Position numbers and translations under genes: made by a program. From Streptomyces sp. GESEQ-35 (lineage in GTDB: Bacteria > Actinomycetota > Actinomycetes > Streptomycetales > Streptomycetaceae), in assembly GCF_017948485.1 (NCBI RefSeq), contig NZ_JAFFSX010000027.1:1-64000 (forward strand): a DNA stretch of 64,000 bases, in the 5' to 3' direction. The number at the start of each line of letters is the position of its first letter. The first letter of the stretch is position 1. The notes beneath the pieces are model-generated. The model worked only from the letters and a program-made list of their open reading frames with translations. It had not been told where the DNA came from and did not search any database. This document shows positions 50,963 through 59,181 of this stretch, one piece after another.

Positions 50963-52303
50963 TCACAGACCGCCGCGCCGGATGACGTCGGCGTACCAGT
51001 GGGCGCTGTCCTTGGGCGTGCGGCGCTGGGTCGCGTAGTCGACGTGCACGATGCCGAACCGGGGCGTGTAGCCGAACGACCACTCAAAGTTGTCGAGGAG
51101 CGACCAGACGAAGTAGCCCTTGAGCGGCACGCCGCGGCCGATCGCCTGTGCGCAGAAGCGGAGATGGCCGTCCAGGTAGGCGATCCGGTCCGTGTCGTGC
51201 ACCCCGTCGTGCTGGACGACGTCGTCGAAGGCGGCGCCGTTCTCCGTGATGTACAGGGGCACGGCCGGGTAGTCGTCCTTGAGCCGCAGGAGGAGCGCCA
51301 GGAGGCCCCGCTCGTCGATCTCCCAGCCCATCGCGGTCCTCGGACGGCCTCCGTCGGCGACACGGACCAACGGCGAGCCCACGTACGCGGATTGGACCGG
51401 AGTCGAGCCGCCGGCGACCAGCATCGGCGCGTAGTAGTTGATGCCGAGGTGGTCCAGCGGTGCCCCGATCCTCTTCAGGTCGCCGTCGTGGACGTGACCG
51501 AAGCCGGTGACCTCGTGGAGGTCGTCGAGCACGTCGTCGGGGTAGGCGCCGCGCAGCAGCGGATCGAGGAAGAGGCGGTTCTGCATGCCGTCGATACGGC
51601 GGGCCGCGTCCAGGTCGGCGGACGTGTCGTGGAGCGGGGAGACGTGGGTGAGGTTGAGCGTGATGCCGACGTGGGCGGCGCCCCGTATCGCCTCCGAGGC
51701 CAGGCCGTGCCCGAGCAGCAGGTGGTGGGCGGCGCGTACGGCGGCGGCGGGTTCGCGGCGGCCGGGGGCGTGCCGGCCCGTTGCGTAGCCGAGGAAGGCC
51801 GAGCACCACGGCTCGTTGAGCGTGGTCCAGTGGGTGATGCGGTCGCCCAGCGCCTCGTGGGCGAGGGTGGCGTATTCGGCGAACCGCTCGGCGGTGTCCC
51901 GGGCGGGCCAGCCGCCGCGGTCCTCCAGCGGTTGGGGCAGGTCCCAGTGGTAGAGGGTGGGCCAGGGCTGGATGCCGTGGTCGAGGAGGGTGTCGGTGAG
52001 GCGGCGGTAGAAGTCGAGGCCGCGCTGGTCGGCCGGGCCGGAGCCGGTGGGCTGGATGCGGGGCCAGGCGAGGGAGAAGCGGTAGGCGCGCAGACCGAGT
52101 TCGGCCATCAGCGCGACGTCCTCGCGGAAGCGGTGGTAGTGGTCGGCCGCGACGGCTCCGGTGTCGCCGCCCTGAACGGCGCCCGGGGTGGCCGCGAAGG
52201 TGTCCCAGATGGAGGGACCCCGGCCGTCCTCGGTGACCGCGCCCTCGATCTGATAGCTCGACGTGGCGGCGCCCCACAGGAAGCCGGGATCGAACGTGCT
52301 CAC
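50963..52303 (-). CDS. GH1 beta-glucosidase
   Basis: A 446-residue family 1 glycosidase without a signal peptide, so it hydrolyses imported cellobiose and cello-oligosaccharides in the cytoplasm. FLWGAATSSYQIEGAV is the family N-terminal signature; the acid/base Glu is in TTLNEPW and the nucleophile Glu in PLYITENGAAFDD. GYFVWSLLDNFEWSFGY ends the barrel. GTG 52303 has GGAGG 9 bases upstream. It stands first of a two-gene unit with the LacI gene and is divergent from the secreted GH9/GH6 pair. Together they degrade cellulose outside and finish it inside. Confidence 0.96.
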   Translation of the reverse strand: MSTFDPGFLWGAATSSYQIEGAVTEDGRGPSIWDTFAATPGAVQGGDTGAVAADHYHRFREDVALMAELGLRAYRFSLAWPRIQPTGSGPADQRGLDFYRRLTDTLLDHGIQPWPTLYHWDLPQPLEDRGGWPARDTAERFAEYATLAHEALGDRITHWTTLNEPWCSAFLGYATGRHAPGRREPAAAVRAAHHLLLGHGLASEAIRGAAHVGITLNLTHVSPLHDTSADLDAARRIDGMQNRLFLDPLLRGAYPDDVLDDLHEVTGFGHVHDGDLKRIGAPLDHLGINYYAPMLVAGGSTPVQSAYVGSPLVRVADGGRPRTAMGWEIDERGLLALLLRLKDDYPAVPLYITENGAAFDDVVQHDGVHDTDRIAYLDGHLRFCAQAIGRGVPLKGYFVWSLLDNFEWSFGYTPRFGIVHVDYATQRRTPKDSAHWYADVIRRGGL

Positions 52304-52608
52304 TGAGTTGAACCTCCACTTGTGGGCAATCCGAGAGCGGTAACAGTGGGAATGCCTTCGTCCTTGAACGCAAACAGCACTTCTGACCTGGGTTGACGCC
52401 ACAGCTCGGCCGGTGCCTGCGTGATGCCTCCAGCAGAAACTGGAAGCGCTTACAGTCGCAGACTAGGAGCGGCACGTTCGGTCTGTGAAGTCTCCGGACG
52501 CAGAAAAGACTGCTGTGCTTGAAGGGTTGACAGCCTCCGCGCCCCCACGCACCATCTGGCACTGACGCCGCACCGAGCCGGGAACCCTGTCACCGAGAAG
52601 GGCCCGGC
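52304..52608. other. Divergent promoter region between GH1 and GH9 genes
   Basis: This 305-base gap has no gene. It holds the LacI-type box at 52441-52454 and a TTGACA (52527-52532) on the plus strand that may be the -35 of the cellulase genes; the -10 (near 52552, CCATCT) is poor. GGAGG before the GH1 GTG lies at its left edge. Confidence 0.5.
52441..52454. promoter_or_regulatory. LacI-type operator between beta-glucosidase and cellulase genes
   Basis: TGGAAGCGCTTACA is a near-perfect palindrome around AAGCGCTT with a central CG, the pattern of LacI-family sites. It lies 138 bases from the GH1 start and 155 from the GH9 start, so one repressor could control both directions. Confidence 0.7.
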
Positions 52609-54828
52609 ATGTTCCGCAAGACCAGATGGGGCGCGGTCTTCCTCGCGCCCGTCCTGACCGTCGCCCTGGCCGCGACCCCCGCACACGCCGCCGAGTACGA
52701 ACGCGTGCTCAACGGCACCTTCGACAGCGTGAAGACCCCCTGGTGGAGCAGCGGCAACACACCGTCCGCCGTCAACCTGGGCCGCCTGTGCGCCGACGTC
52801 CCCGCCGGGACGGTCAACGTCTGGGACTCCATGATCGGCCAGAACGACATCCCGCTGGAGGCCGGCCAGTCCTACACGCTGCGCTTCACCGCCACCGCCA
52901 CCCGGGACGTGTCCATCCGCGCTGTGCTCCAACTGCCCGTCGCTCCCGGCACGACCACCCTCAACAAGGCCGCCGCCGTCACCACCACGCCCAAGTCCTT
53001 CGAGTTCACGGGCGTTTCGGCGACGGCGAGCCTGCACGCCCAGCTGTCCTTCCAACAGGGCGGCGCCACCGAGCCGTTCACCCTGTGCCTCGACGACGTC
53101 TCCCTCACCGGCGGCGCGATACCGCCGGGCGGCGGGCGGGACTTCGGCTCCCCGGTACGGACGAACCAGTACGGCTACACACTGCACGGTCCCAAGAAGG
53201 CGTCCATCGTCAACTCCTCGGCGAAACCCGTGGAATGGCGCCTGCTCGACTCCTCGGGCGCGGTCGTCAGGACCGGACTCACCCACGTCCAGGGCACGGA
53301 CATCGCGTCCGGCGACGATGTGCACATCGCGGACTTCAGCTCGTTCCGTAAGGCCGGTACGGGATACACGATCGCGGTCGGTACGGCGACCAGCTATCCC
53401 TTCGCCATCGCGGACAACCCCTACACGTCCCTGCGCAAGGACGCGCTCGACTACTTCTACGCCGTCCGCAGCGGCACGACCATCGAGGCCCGGTACGCCG
53501 GCGACGCCTACGCCCGGCCCGCCGGACACCTCGGCGTGGCCCCCAACAAGGGCGACACGGACGTGCCCTGTCTGCCCGGCACCTGCGACTACTCGTTGGA
53601 TGTCCGGGGCGGCTGGTACGACGCGGGTGACCAGGGCAAGTACGTGGTCAACGGTGCGCTCGCCGCATGGCAGTTGATGGACTCCTACGAACGCTCCCGC
53701 GCCCAGGGCGACACCGCCGGGCTGCGTGACGGACTGCTGAGCATCCCCGAGAACGACAACGGCGTACCCGACGTCCTCGACGAGTCCCGCTGGGAGACCG
53801 AGTTCCTGCTGAGCATGCAGGTGCCCGCGGGCGAGCCGCTGGCCGGCATGGCTCACCACAAGATCCACGACCTGGCCTGGACCGCCCTGCCCACCCAGCC
53901 CGACCGGGATTCCCAACCCCGTTACCTGCACGCGCCGTCCACGGCCGCGACCCTCAACCTGGCCGCCGCGGCCGCCCAGTGCGCCCGTGTGTGGGCCCGC
54001 TACGACGCGGCCTTCGCCCACACGTGCCTGACCGCGGCCGAGACCGCCTGGCAGGCGGCGCTCGACCGTCCCGACGTGTACGCCCCGAGCAGCGACAGCG
54101 TCGGCGGGGGAGCGTACGCGGACAAGGACGTGACCGACGAGTTCTCCTGGGCCGCCACCGAGCTCTACGCCACCACGCACGACCGCGCCTACCTGTCCCG
54201 CATCGACACCGGGATCACCTCGGCCGGATTCTCCTGGCGGGACACCGGCGCGCTGGCCGACCTCACCGTCGTCCGGCTGCCGAGCCGTTTCCCCGCCCGC
54301 ATGGTCGCCGCCGCCCGCCAGCGGATCCTCGCCGTCGCGGACGGGTTCGTGCGGGACGAGCGGTCGCAGGGCTACCCGAACCCCAGCCTGCCCGCCGACG
54401 GCGCCTATGCCTGGGGCTCCAACAGCGTCACCGCGAACAACGCCCTGGTCATCGCGACCGCCTACGACATCACGCACCGGAGCGTCTACCGCAGCGCCGT
54501 GCTGGAGTCGCTGGACTACCTCCTTGGCCGCAACGCCCTGAACCAGTCCTTCATCACTGGCTACGGCACCCAGGCCAGCCACAACCAGCACAACCGCATC
54601 TGGGCCCACCAGATCGACCCCAAGCTGCCCGGCCCCCCGCCGGGTTCGCTGGCCGGCGGCCCCGACTCCGCCCTCCAGGACCCGGTGGCGCAGCAGAACC
54701 TGGTCGGCTGCGCCCCGGCCACCTGCTACATCGACGACATCTACTCGTACTCGACCAACGAGATAGCCATCAACTGGAACTCCGCACTCGCCTGGGTGGC
54801 GACCTTCGCCGCCGACTCCGCGCGCTGA
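52609..54828 (+). CDS. Secreted GH9 cellulase with N-terminal CBM4/9-like and Ig-like domains
   Basis: A 739-residue exported endoglucanase. The signal peptide is residues 1-27 (cut after AHA). A CBM_4_9-type beta-sandwich (about 28-175: VLNGTFDSVKTPWWSSGN to CLDDVSLTGG) may bind glucan. A short Pro/Gly linker, then a CelD-type Ig domain (VRTNQYGYTLHGPKKASIV), precede the alpha/alpha-6 catalytic domain: GGWYDAGDQGKYVVNG with the catalytic Asp pair, TGYGTQASHNQHNR with the family His, and YSTNEIAINWNSAL with the acid Glu. It cuts beta-1,4-glucan outside the cell. It is followed 16 bases later by the GH6 gene. Confidence 0.96.
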   Translation: MFRKTRWGAVFLAPVLTVALAATPAHAAEYERVLNGTFDSVKTPWWSSGNTPSAVNLGRLCADVPAGTVNVWDSMIGQNDIPLEAGQSYTLRFTATATRDVSIRAVLQLPVAPGTTTLNKAAAVTTTPKSFEFTGVSATASLHAQLSFQQGGATEPFTLCLDDVSLTGGAIPPGGGRDFGSPVRTNQYGYTLHGPKKASIVNSSAKPVEWRLLDSSGAVVRTGLTHVQGTDIASGDDVHIADFSSFRKAGTGYTIAVGTATSYPFAIADNPYTSLRKDALDYFYAVRSGTTIEARYAGDAYARPAGHLGVAPNKGDTDVPCLPGTCDYSLDVRGGWYDAGDQGKYVVNGALAAWQLMDSYERSRAQGDTAGLRDGLLSIPENDNGVPDVLDESRWETEFLLSMQVPAGEPLAGMAHHKIHDLAWTALPTQPDRDSQPRYLHAPSTAATLNLAAAAAQCARVWARYDAAFAHTCLTAAETAWQAALDRPDVYAPSSDSVGGGAYADKDVTDEFSWAATELYATTHDRAYLSRIDTGITSAGFSWRDTGALADLTVVRLPSRFPARMVAAARQRILAVADGFVRDERSQGYPNPSLPADGAYAWGSNSVTANNALVIATAYDITHRSVYRSAVLESLDYLLGRNALNQSFITGYGTQASHNQHNRIWAHQIDPKLPGPPPGSLAGGPDSALQDPVAQQNLVGCAPATCYIDDIYSYSTNEIAINWNSALAWVATFAADSAR

Positions 54829-54844
54829 CGAGAAGGGACTCACC

Positions 54845-55807
54845 ATGCGCTGGAACGCCCTGCTCAGAACTGCCCTGATCGGTCTGCTCGCCCTACCGCT
54901 GCCGCTCATGACAGCCGGTCCGGCAGCCGCCGCCAGCCCGATCTCCCTGACGAGCGGCTTCTACTCCAACCCCGACTCCGGGCCTGCCGTCTGGGTCCGG
55001 AACAACCCCTCCGACGCGCGGGCCGCACGCATCCAGTCGTCCATCGCGTCCCAGGCGATCGCCCGCTGGTACACCGGAGGCGAGAGCGGAGGGATCGGAC
55101 CGGCCGTGGCCAACTACGTCGGTGCGGCCGACAGCCACGACAGGCTGCCCGTGCTCGTCGCGTACAACATCCCGCTCCGGGACGCGTGCGGCGGCCACTC
55201 CTCCGGTGGCGCGGCCAGCGTGGCCGCGTACCGGACCTGGATCTCGACCTTCGCGGCGGCCGTGGGTGACCGCCCCGCCGTGGTCGTGATCGAGCCGGAC
55301 GCCCTGTCGGACTTCAGCTGCCTGACCAGCGCGCAGATCACCGACCGGCTCGCGATGCTCGCCTACGCCGCCCAGATGTTCCAGCAGAAGGCACCCAACA
55401 CCTGGGCCTATCTGGACGCCGGACACACCAACTGGGTCGCCCCGGCGACCATGGCGAGCCGCCTGAAGTCCGCGGGAGTGGCCAACGTCCGCGGCTTCTC
55501 CGTGAACGTCTCGAACTTCTACACCACCGGCTCCTCGGAGACCTACGGCAACTCGATCAACTCCGCGCTGGGCGGCGGCTCCCACTTCGCCGTGGACACC
55601 AGCCGCAACGGCAACGGGTCCAACGGCGAGTGGTGCAACCCGGCCGGGCGCAAACTCGGCGTCACCCCGCGTGTGGGCACGGGCGAGGACCTGCTGCTGT
55701 GGGTCAAGACACCGGGCAACTCCGACGGGCAGTGCGGCATCGCCCCGACCGTTCCCGCCGGGCAGTTCAGCCCCGCACTCGCCGTCCGGCTGATCGACGG
55801 TACGTGA
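54845..55807 (+). CDS. Secreted GH6 endoglucanase
   Basis: A 320-residue exported family 6 glycosidase; signal peptide 1-29 (ending AAAA). YNIPLRDACGGHSSGG carries the catalytic-acid Asp, VVVIEPDALSDFSC is the second signature, HTNWVAPATMASRL and VDTSRNGNGSNGEWCNP follow, and LLWVKTPGNSDGQC includes the last conserved loop. It is the catalytic domain alone, without a carbohydrate-binding module or linker, shorter than the usual two-domain Streptomyces CelA. It acts with the GH9 enzyme of the same transcript on cellulose or mixed beta-glucan. AGAAGGGA lies ahead of the ATG. Confidence 0.96.
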   Translation: MRWNALLRTALIGLLALPLPLMTAGPAAAASPISLTSGFYSNPDSGPAVWVRNNPSDARAARIQSSIASQAIARWYTGGESGGIGPAVANYVGAADSHDRLPVLVAYNIPLRDACGGHSSGGAASVAAYRTWISTFAAAVGDRPAVVVIEPDALSDFSCLTSAQITDRLAMLAYAAQMFQQKAPNTWAYLDAGHTNWVAPATMASRLKSAGVANVRGFSVNVSNFYTTGSSETYGNSINSALGGGSHFAVDTSRNGNGSNGEWCNPAGRKLGVTPRVGTGEDLLLWVKTPGNSDGQCGIAPTVPAGQFSPALAVRLIDGT

Positions 55808-55829
55808 TCCCGGCGTACGGCCCCTGAAC

Positions 55830-55873
55830 ACGGCGTGGGGCGCGGGTCCCTGACAGCCCGCGTCCCACGCCGT
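55830..55873. terminator. Hairpin between convergent GH6 and DUF2264 genes
   Basis: A 17-base arm (55830-55846) pairs with 55857-55873 with one mismatch around a 10-base loop. It lies in the 75-base gap between the two gene ends and should stop transcription from both sides. Confidence 0.8.
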
Positions 55874-55882
55874 ACCCCCTCG

Positions 55883-57844
55883 TCAACTCGGCGGCTCCAG
55901 GCGGACGGTGTCCTTGGTGCCGTCGGGCCAGGTGACGGAGGCGAGGGCGGTGCCGTCGCCGTCGTAGCAGACCTCCAGATGTACGGCCTCAGCCGCGTCC
56001 GGCCCCTCGATCACCCCGGAGAGACAGACCAACGCGGCGTACACCGCGCCCGTTTCGACCTCGGCGGCCGTGGCGAGCCAGGGTGTCGCGGAGTGCGGGC
56101 CGAAGGCATTGGCGTCCTGCGTGGCGGCGATACCCGCCCGGTCGAAGCCGCGCAGCCCGACCACCGTGCTGGACAGTCCCGCCGGGCGGCACACCCAGGC
56201 GGCGGGCCCGGTCGCCTCGTGCGCGGCCGGCGGTTCGGCGGCGGCCAGGCAGTAGCCGCCGAGGCGCAGTCGCAGCGGTTCCTCCACCGGGCCGTCGATC
56301 CGGGCGAGCCGTACCTCCAGCGGGCCGTTCAGCACGGACGCCGTCGTGATCCACGGACCCGTACGGAAGTCGGGAGCGGAGTCGTGGGCGTACGGCGCCG
56401 GTACGGGGCCCAGCGGCCAGTGGGCGCGGTGCCGGGAGACGGCGGTCCGCACACCGAGGTGCAGCCGGGTCAGCGGGCGGCGATGGGAAGGCCGCCCCTC
56501 GGCGTCGAGCAGGGCGATGTGCGAGTCGAGCGGGTCGTTCAGGCTCGCCTCCGTGCTGTCGGGGGCGGTGTGGGAGGCGTAGGCGAGACGGCTGTAAACC
56601 GGGTCGTCCGCCTCGGCGGCGACGCCGTCGCCGAACGCGTGGTCGCTGCCGTGGTTGACGACGCGTACGACCCCGTCCACGGCCGTGCCGGAGACCAGCC
56701 ATCCCGGGGCGGTCAGCGTCCGTCGCACGTCCCGGGTCTCGATCGGCAGCGCCTCCTCCTTGTCCGACCACACCGGATGCTCGGCGGGCAGCACCAGTCC
56801 GGCGAAGCCCTTGCTCGACCAGTACGGCGAGCCGGGGCCGGAGTACGGCTGTCGGATGGCCGTGAACTCCCCGTGCCAGCCCAGTGGTTGCAGTCCGCGC
56901 CCGTCGAAGCAGCCGGCCTCGGTGAAGTGCCGCAGCACCCCGCTCGCGAGGCGGCGGGTGCGGCCCGCCGGCAGGGGAGTGGCGTCGAAGACGGCGCCGG
57001 TCCACAGCGGGCAGAGCATCGCGTAGCGGTACGTGAGGGAGCGGCCCTGGTACAGCGGGGCGCCGTCGGCCGCCACCAGGTGCTGGGCGTCGTCCAGGTA
57101 GCGGCGCAGCCGGGCTCGATAGCGGGGGAGCAGGGCGGGGTCGGCGTCGGCGCCGGAGATGCGGCAGTACCAGAGCGGGTAGTACTGCATGGCCCAGCCC
57201 GAGTAGTGGTCGAAGTGCCGCAGCGGGCCGCCGGTTCCGTTCCCGTCGGAGTACCAGCCGTCGCCCGCGTACCACGCCTCCGTGCGCGCGATCGCGTGGT
57301 CGATGTCGGGCGCGCTCCACGGCGCGCCGACCGAGCGCAGGAACGCCGACGTGATCGCCCGGAACCAGACCCAGTTGTTGTCGGACACGTCGGCGTCGAG
57401 CAGGTCCGTCATCCAGGCGACGACCCGCTGCCGTACGCCCTCGTCCAGCCGGTCCCAGATCCACCGCCGCGTCTCGTGCAGCGCGATCGCCACCGACGCG
57501 CACTCCACCTTGGCCTGTCCGCACTCCCGCATGCTCGGCCAGCGCTCCGGCGAGCGCGGATCGGTGCCCGCGGCCAGGCCCTCGGCGTACCACTCGGCGT
57601 GGCCGCCCGGGTCGGTGTCGCCGGAGTGGGCCAGCCGGAAGCCGGCGAGCAGGAAGGTGCGGGCGAAGCCTTCGAGGCCGTCGCTGTGCCGGCCGGAGCG
57701 GCTGGCGGGACCGGGCAGATGGAGCAGGGCGTGCCGGTCGGTCGCGTATGGGCGCACTGCGGCCAGCTGCGCGTCGGCCAGCGCCTCCCAGTGCGTACGC
57801 GTCCAGCCGGTGTACGGGGAGAGGAGCCGGTCTTCCGGTATCAA
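55883..57844 (-). CDS. DUF2264-family protein (alpha/alpha-toroid, carbohydrate-related)
   Basis: A 653-residue protein of the DUF2264 family: SPYTGWTRTHWEALAD at the start, HLPGPASRSGRHSDGLEGFA, RRWIWDRLDEGVRQRVVAWM, DNNWVWFRAITSAFLRSVG, DGWYSDGNGTGGPLRHFDHY and GRSLTYRYAM. The aromatic, helix-rich first 400 residues suggest an alpha/alpha barrel like those of polysaccharide lyases and unsaturated glycosyl hydrolases; the rest is beta-rich. There is no signal peptide, so it is cytoplasmic. TTG overlaps the stop of the LacI gene (TTGA), hence coupled translation. With a divergent sugar importer it probably processes the imported oligosaccharide. Confidence 0.9.
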   Translation of the reverse strand: MIPEDRLLSPYTGWTRTHWEALADAQLAAVRPYATDRHALLHLPGPASRSGRHSDGLEGFARTFLLAGFRLAHSGDTDPGGHAEWYAEGLAAGTDPRSPERWPSMRECGQAKVECASVAIALHETRRWIWDRLDEGVRQRVVAWMTDLLDADVSDNNWVWFRAITSAFLRSVGAPWSAPDIDHAIARTEAWYAGDGWYSDGNGTGGPLRHFDHYSGWAMQYYPLWYCRISGADADPALLPRYRARLRRYLDDAQHLVAADGAPLYQGRSLTYRYAMLCPLWTGAVFDATPLPAGRTRRLASGVLRHFTEAGCFDGRGLQPLGWHGEFTAIRQPYSGPGSPYWSSKGFAGLVLPAEHPVWSDKEEALPIETRDVRRTLTAPGWLVSGTAVDGVVRVVNHGSDHAFGDGVAAEADDPVYSRLAYASHTAPDSTEASLNDPLDSHIALLDAEGRPSHRRPLTRLHLGVRTAVSRHRAHWPLGPVPAPYAHDSAPDFRTGPWITTASVLNGPLEVRLARIDGPVEEPLRLRLGGYCLAAAEPPAAHEATGPAAWVCRPAGLSSTVVGLRGFDRAGIAATQDANAFGPHSATPWLATAAEVETGAVYAALVCLSGVIEGPDAAEAVHLEVCYDGDGTALASVTWPDGTKDTVRLEPPS

Positions 57845-58920
57845 CTGTCCGCCTTTCCGACGGGGTTGAGACGGGCGGGGGGCGCCACCGATTCGCGTAC
57901 GACGACGTGCGAGCCGAGCACCACACGGCGGCTCTGCGGGTCGGTGGGCCTGCGGTGCAGGGCGAGGCGGGTGGCGGAGCGGCCGAGTTCCTGCTGGGGG
58001 ACGTGCACCGTGGTCAGCCGTGGGAACACGTCCTCGGCGAGCGGGATGTCGTCGAAGCCGACCACGGAGAGATCGTCGGGGACCGAGCGGCCCAGGTCAC
58101 GGGCGGCGGCGATGGTGCCGGCGGCGCTCATGTCGTTGGCGCAGAAGATCGCGGTGGCGTCGGTGTCGGTGAGCAGTCGGCAGGCCGCCTCGTATCCGGA
58201 CTCGCGCGTCATGTCGCTCTCGGCGACGAGGGCCGGATCAGGCTTGATGCCGTGGGCGCGCAGCGCCCGTTCGTACCCTTCGAGGCGCTGGCCCGCCACG
58301 CTGAACTCGTGCGGGCCCGCCAGGTGGGCCACCCGGGTGTGGCCGGCGGAGATGAGGTGGCTGGTGGCGGCGAAGGCACCGCTCTCCATGTCGCACTCCA
58401 CCACGTCCACCGGCGCCTTGGCGCCCCGCCATGTCCGGCCGCACAGCACCAGACGGGCACCGGCCCGGTCCATCCCCTCGGCGGCGGCGGTGAGTTGGGC
58501 GAGGTGCTCCTCGGTCTCGGCCATGCCGCCCACCAGGATGATCGCCTCGGCGCCCCGCTGGCGCATCAGGTTGATCACCGACAGCTCGCGCTCGGGGACG
58601 CCCTGGGTGGAACAGACGAGGCAGACCCGGCCGTCGGCGACGGCCTGCTCCTCCACTCCGGAGGCGACGTTCATGAAGAACGGCGAGGTGATGTCGTTGA
58701 CCACCATCGCCACCATCCCCGAAGCCGTGTTCAGGGAACGGGCGTTGGCGTTGACCACGTAGTCGAGGTCGCGCACGGCCTCCATGACCCGCTCGTGCGT
58801 CGCCGGGGGCGCTGTGTACGCCCCGCTGAGGATCCGCGAGACGGTGGCGACGGACACGCCTGCGCGCGACGCCACATCACGGATCGTCGCCCGACCTGCG
58901 GAACCCCGACCTTGAGCCAT
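57841..58920 (-). CDS. LacI-family transcriptional repressor, second
   Basis: A 359-residue regulator. The HTH is TIRDVASRAGVSVATVSRIL with hinge VNANARSLNTASGMVAMVV. The effector domain has SPFFMNVASGVEEQAVADGR, LMRQRGAEAIILVGG and DDLSVVGFDDIPLAEDVFP. ATG 58920 has GAGGAG upstream; a longer frame to 58965 would overlap the regulatory region. It is transcribed away from the ABC importer and coupled to the DUF2264 gene. The tandem GTTACAC-containing palindromes in front of the importer are the likely operators. The inducer is probably the imported sugar. Confidence 0.93.
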   Translation of the reverse strand: MAQGRGSAGRATIRDVASRAGVSVATVSRILSGAYTAPPATHERVMEAVRDLDYVVNANARSLNTASGMVAMVVNDITSPFFMNVASGVEEQAVADGRVCLVCSTQGVPERELSVINLMRQRGAEAIILVGGMAETEEHLAQLTAAAEGMDRAGARLVLCGRTWRGAKAPVDVVECDMESGAFAATSHLISAGHTRVAHLAGPHEFSVAGQRLEGYERALRAHGIKPDPALVAESDMTRESGYEAACRLLTDTDATAIFCANDMSAAGTIAAARDLGRSVPDDLSVVGFDDIPLAEDVFPRLTTVHVPQQELGRSATRLALHRRPTDPQSRRVVLGSHVVVRESVAPPARLNPVGKADS

Positions 58921-58975
58921 GCTCTGCTTCTCCTCGCCCCGGTGAACGACCGATGTGAGTAACACCGATGAAAAA

Positions 58976-58982
58976 GTTACAC
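58976..58982. promoter_or_regulatory. GTTACAC half-site upstream of the second lacI-like gene
   Basis: The heptamer repeats the distal half of the operator at 59128-59140. It lies 56 bases before the regulator's start and could allow looping or autoregulation. Confidence 0.35.
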
Positions 58983-59076
58983 AACTCGCCGGGGAATCTC
59001 CATGTCCTGGCAGAGACCGGCCTGTTGGAACCGCCCGCGGCCGTCGGATTCGCCCGGTAAAGCCTCGACGAACCCC

Positions 59077-59105
59077 TTGACGACCGTGACACGCACCCTT
59101 AACGT
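59077..59105 (+). promoter_or_regulatory. Promoter of the sugar ABC importer operon
   Basis: TTGACG (59077-59082) and TAACGT (59100-59105) with a 17-base spacer. The predicted transcription start is about 59112, so the leader is roughly 70 bases and contains both operators. Confidence 0.65.
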
Positions 59106-59114
59106 CCCGGTTAC

Positions 59115-59140
59115 TGTAAACGGTTCAGTGAACGTTACAC
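59115..59140 (+). promoter_or_regulatory. Tandem LacI-type operators just downstream of the importer promoter
   Basis: TGTAAACGGTTCA (59115-59127) and GTGAACGTTACAC (59128-59140) abut directly. Each has a central C-G step with inverted arms (AACGGTT, AACGTT). Their position over the transcription start suits roadblock or promoter-clearance repression by the divergent LacI protein. Confidence 0.7.
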
Positions 59141-59181
59141 GCCGCTCGGCATCCCTCTTCTCCGCCTCGGAGGAACACCAG

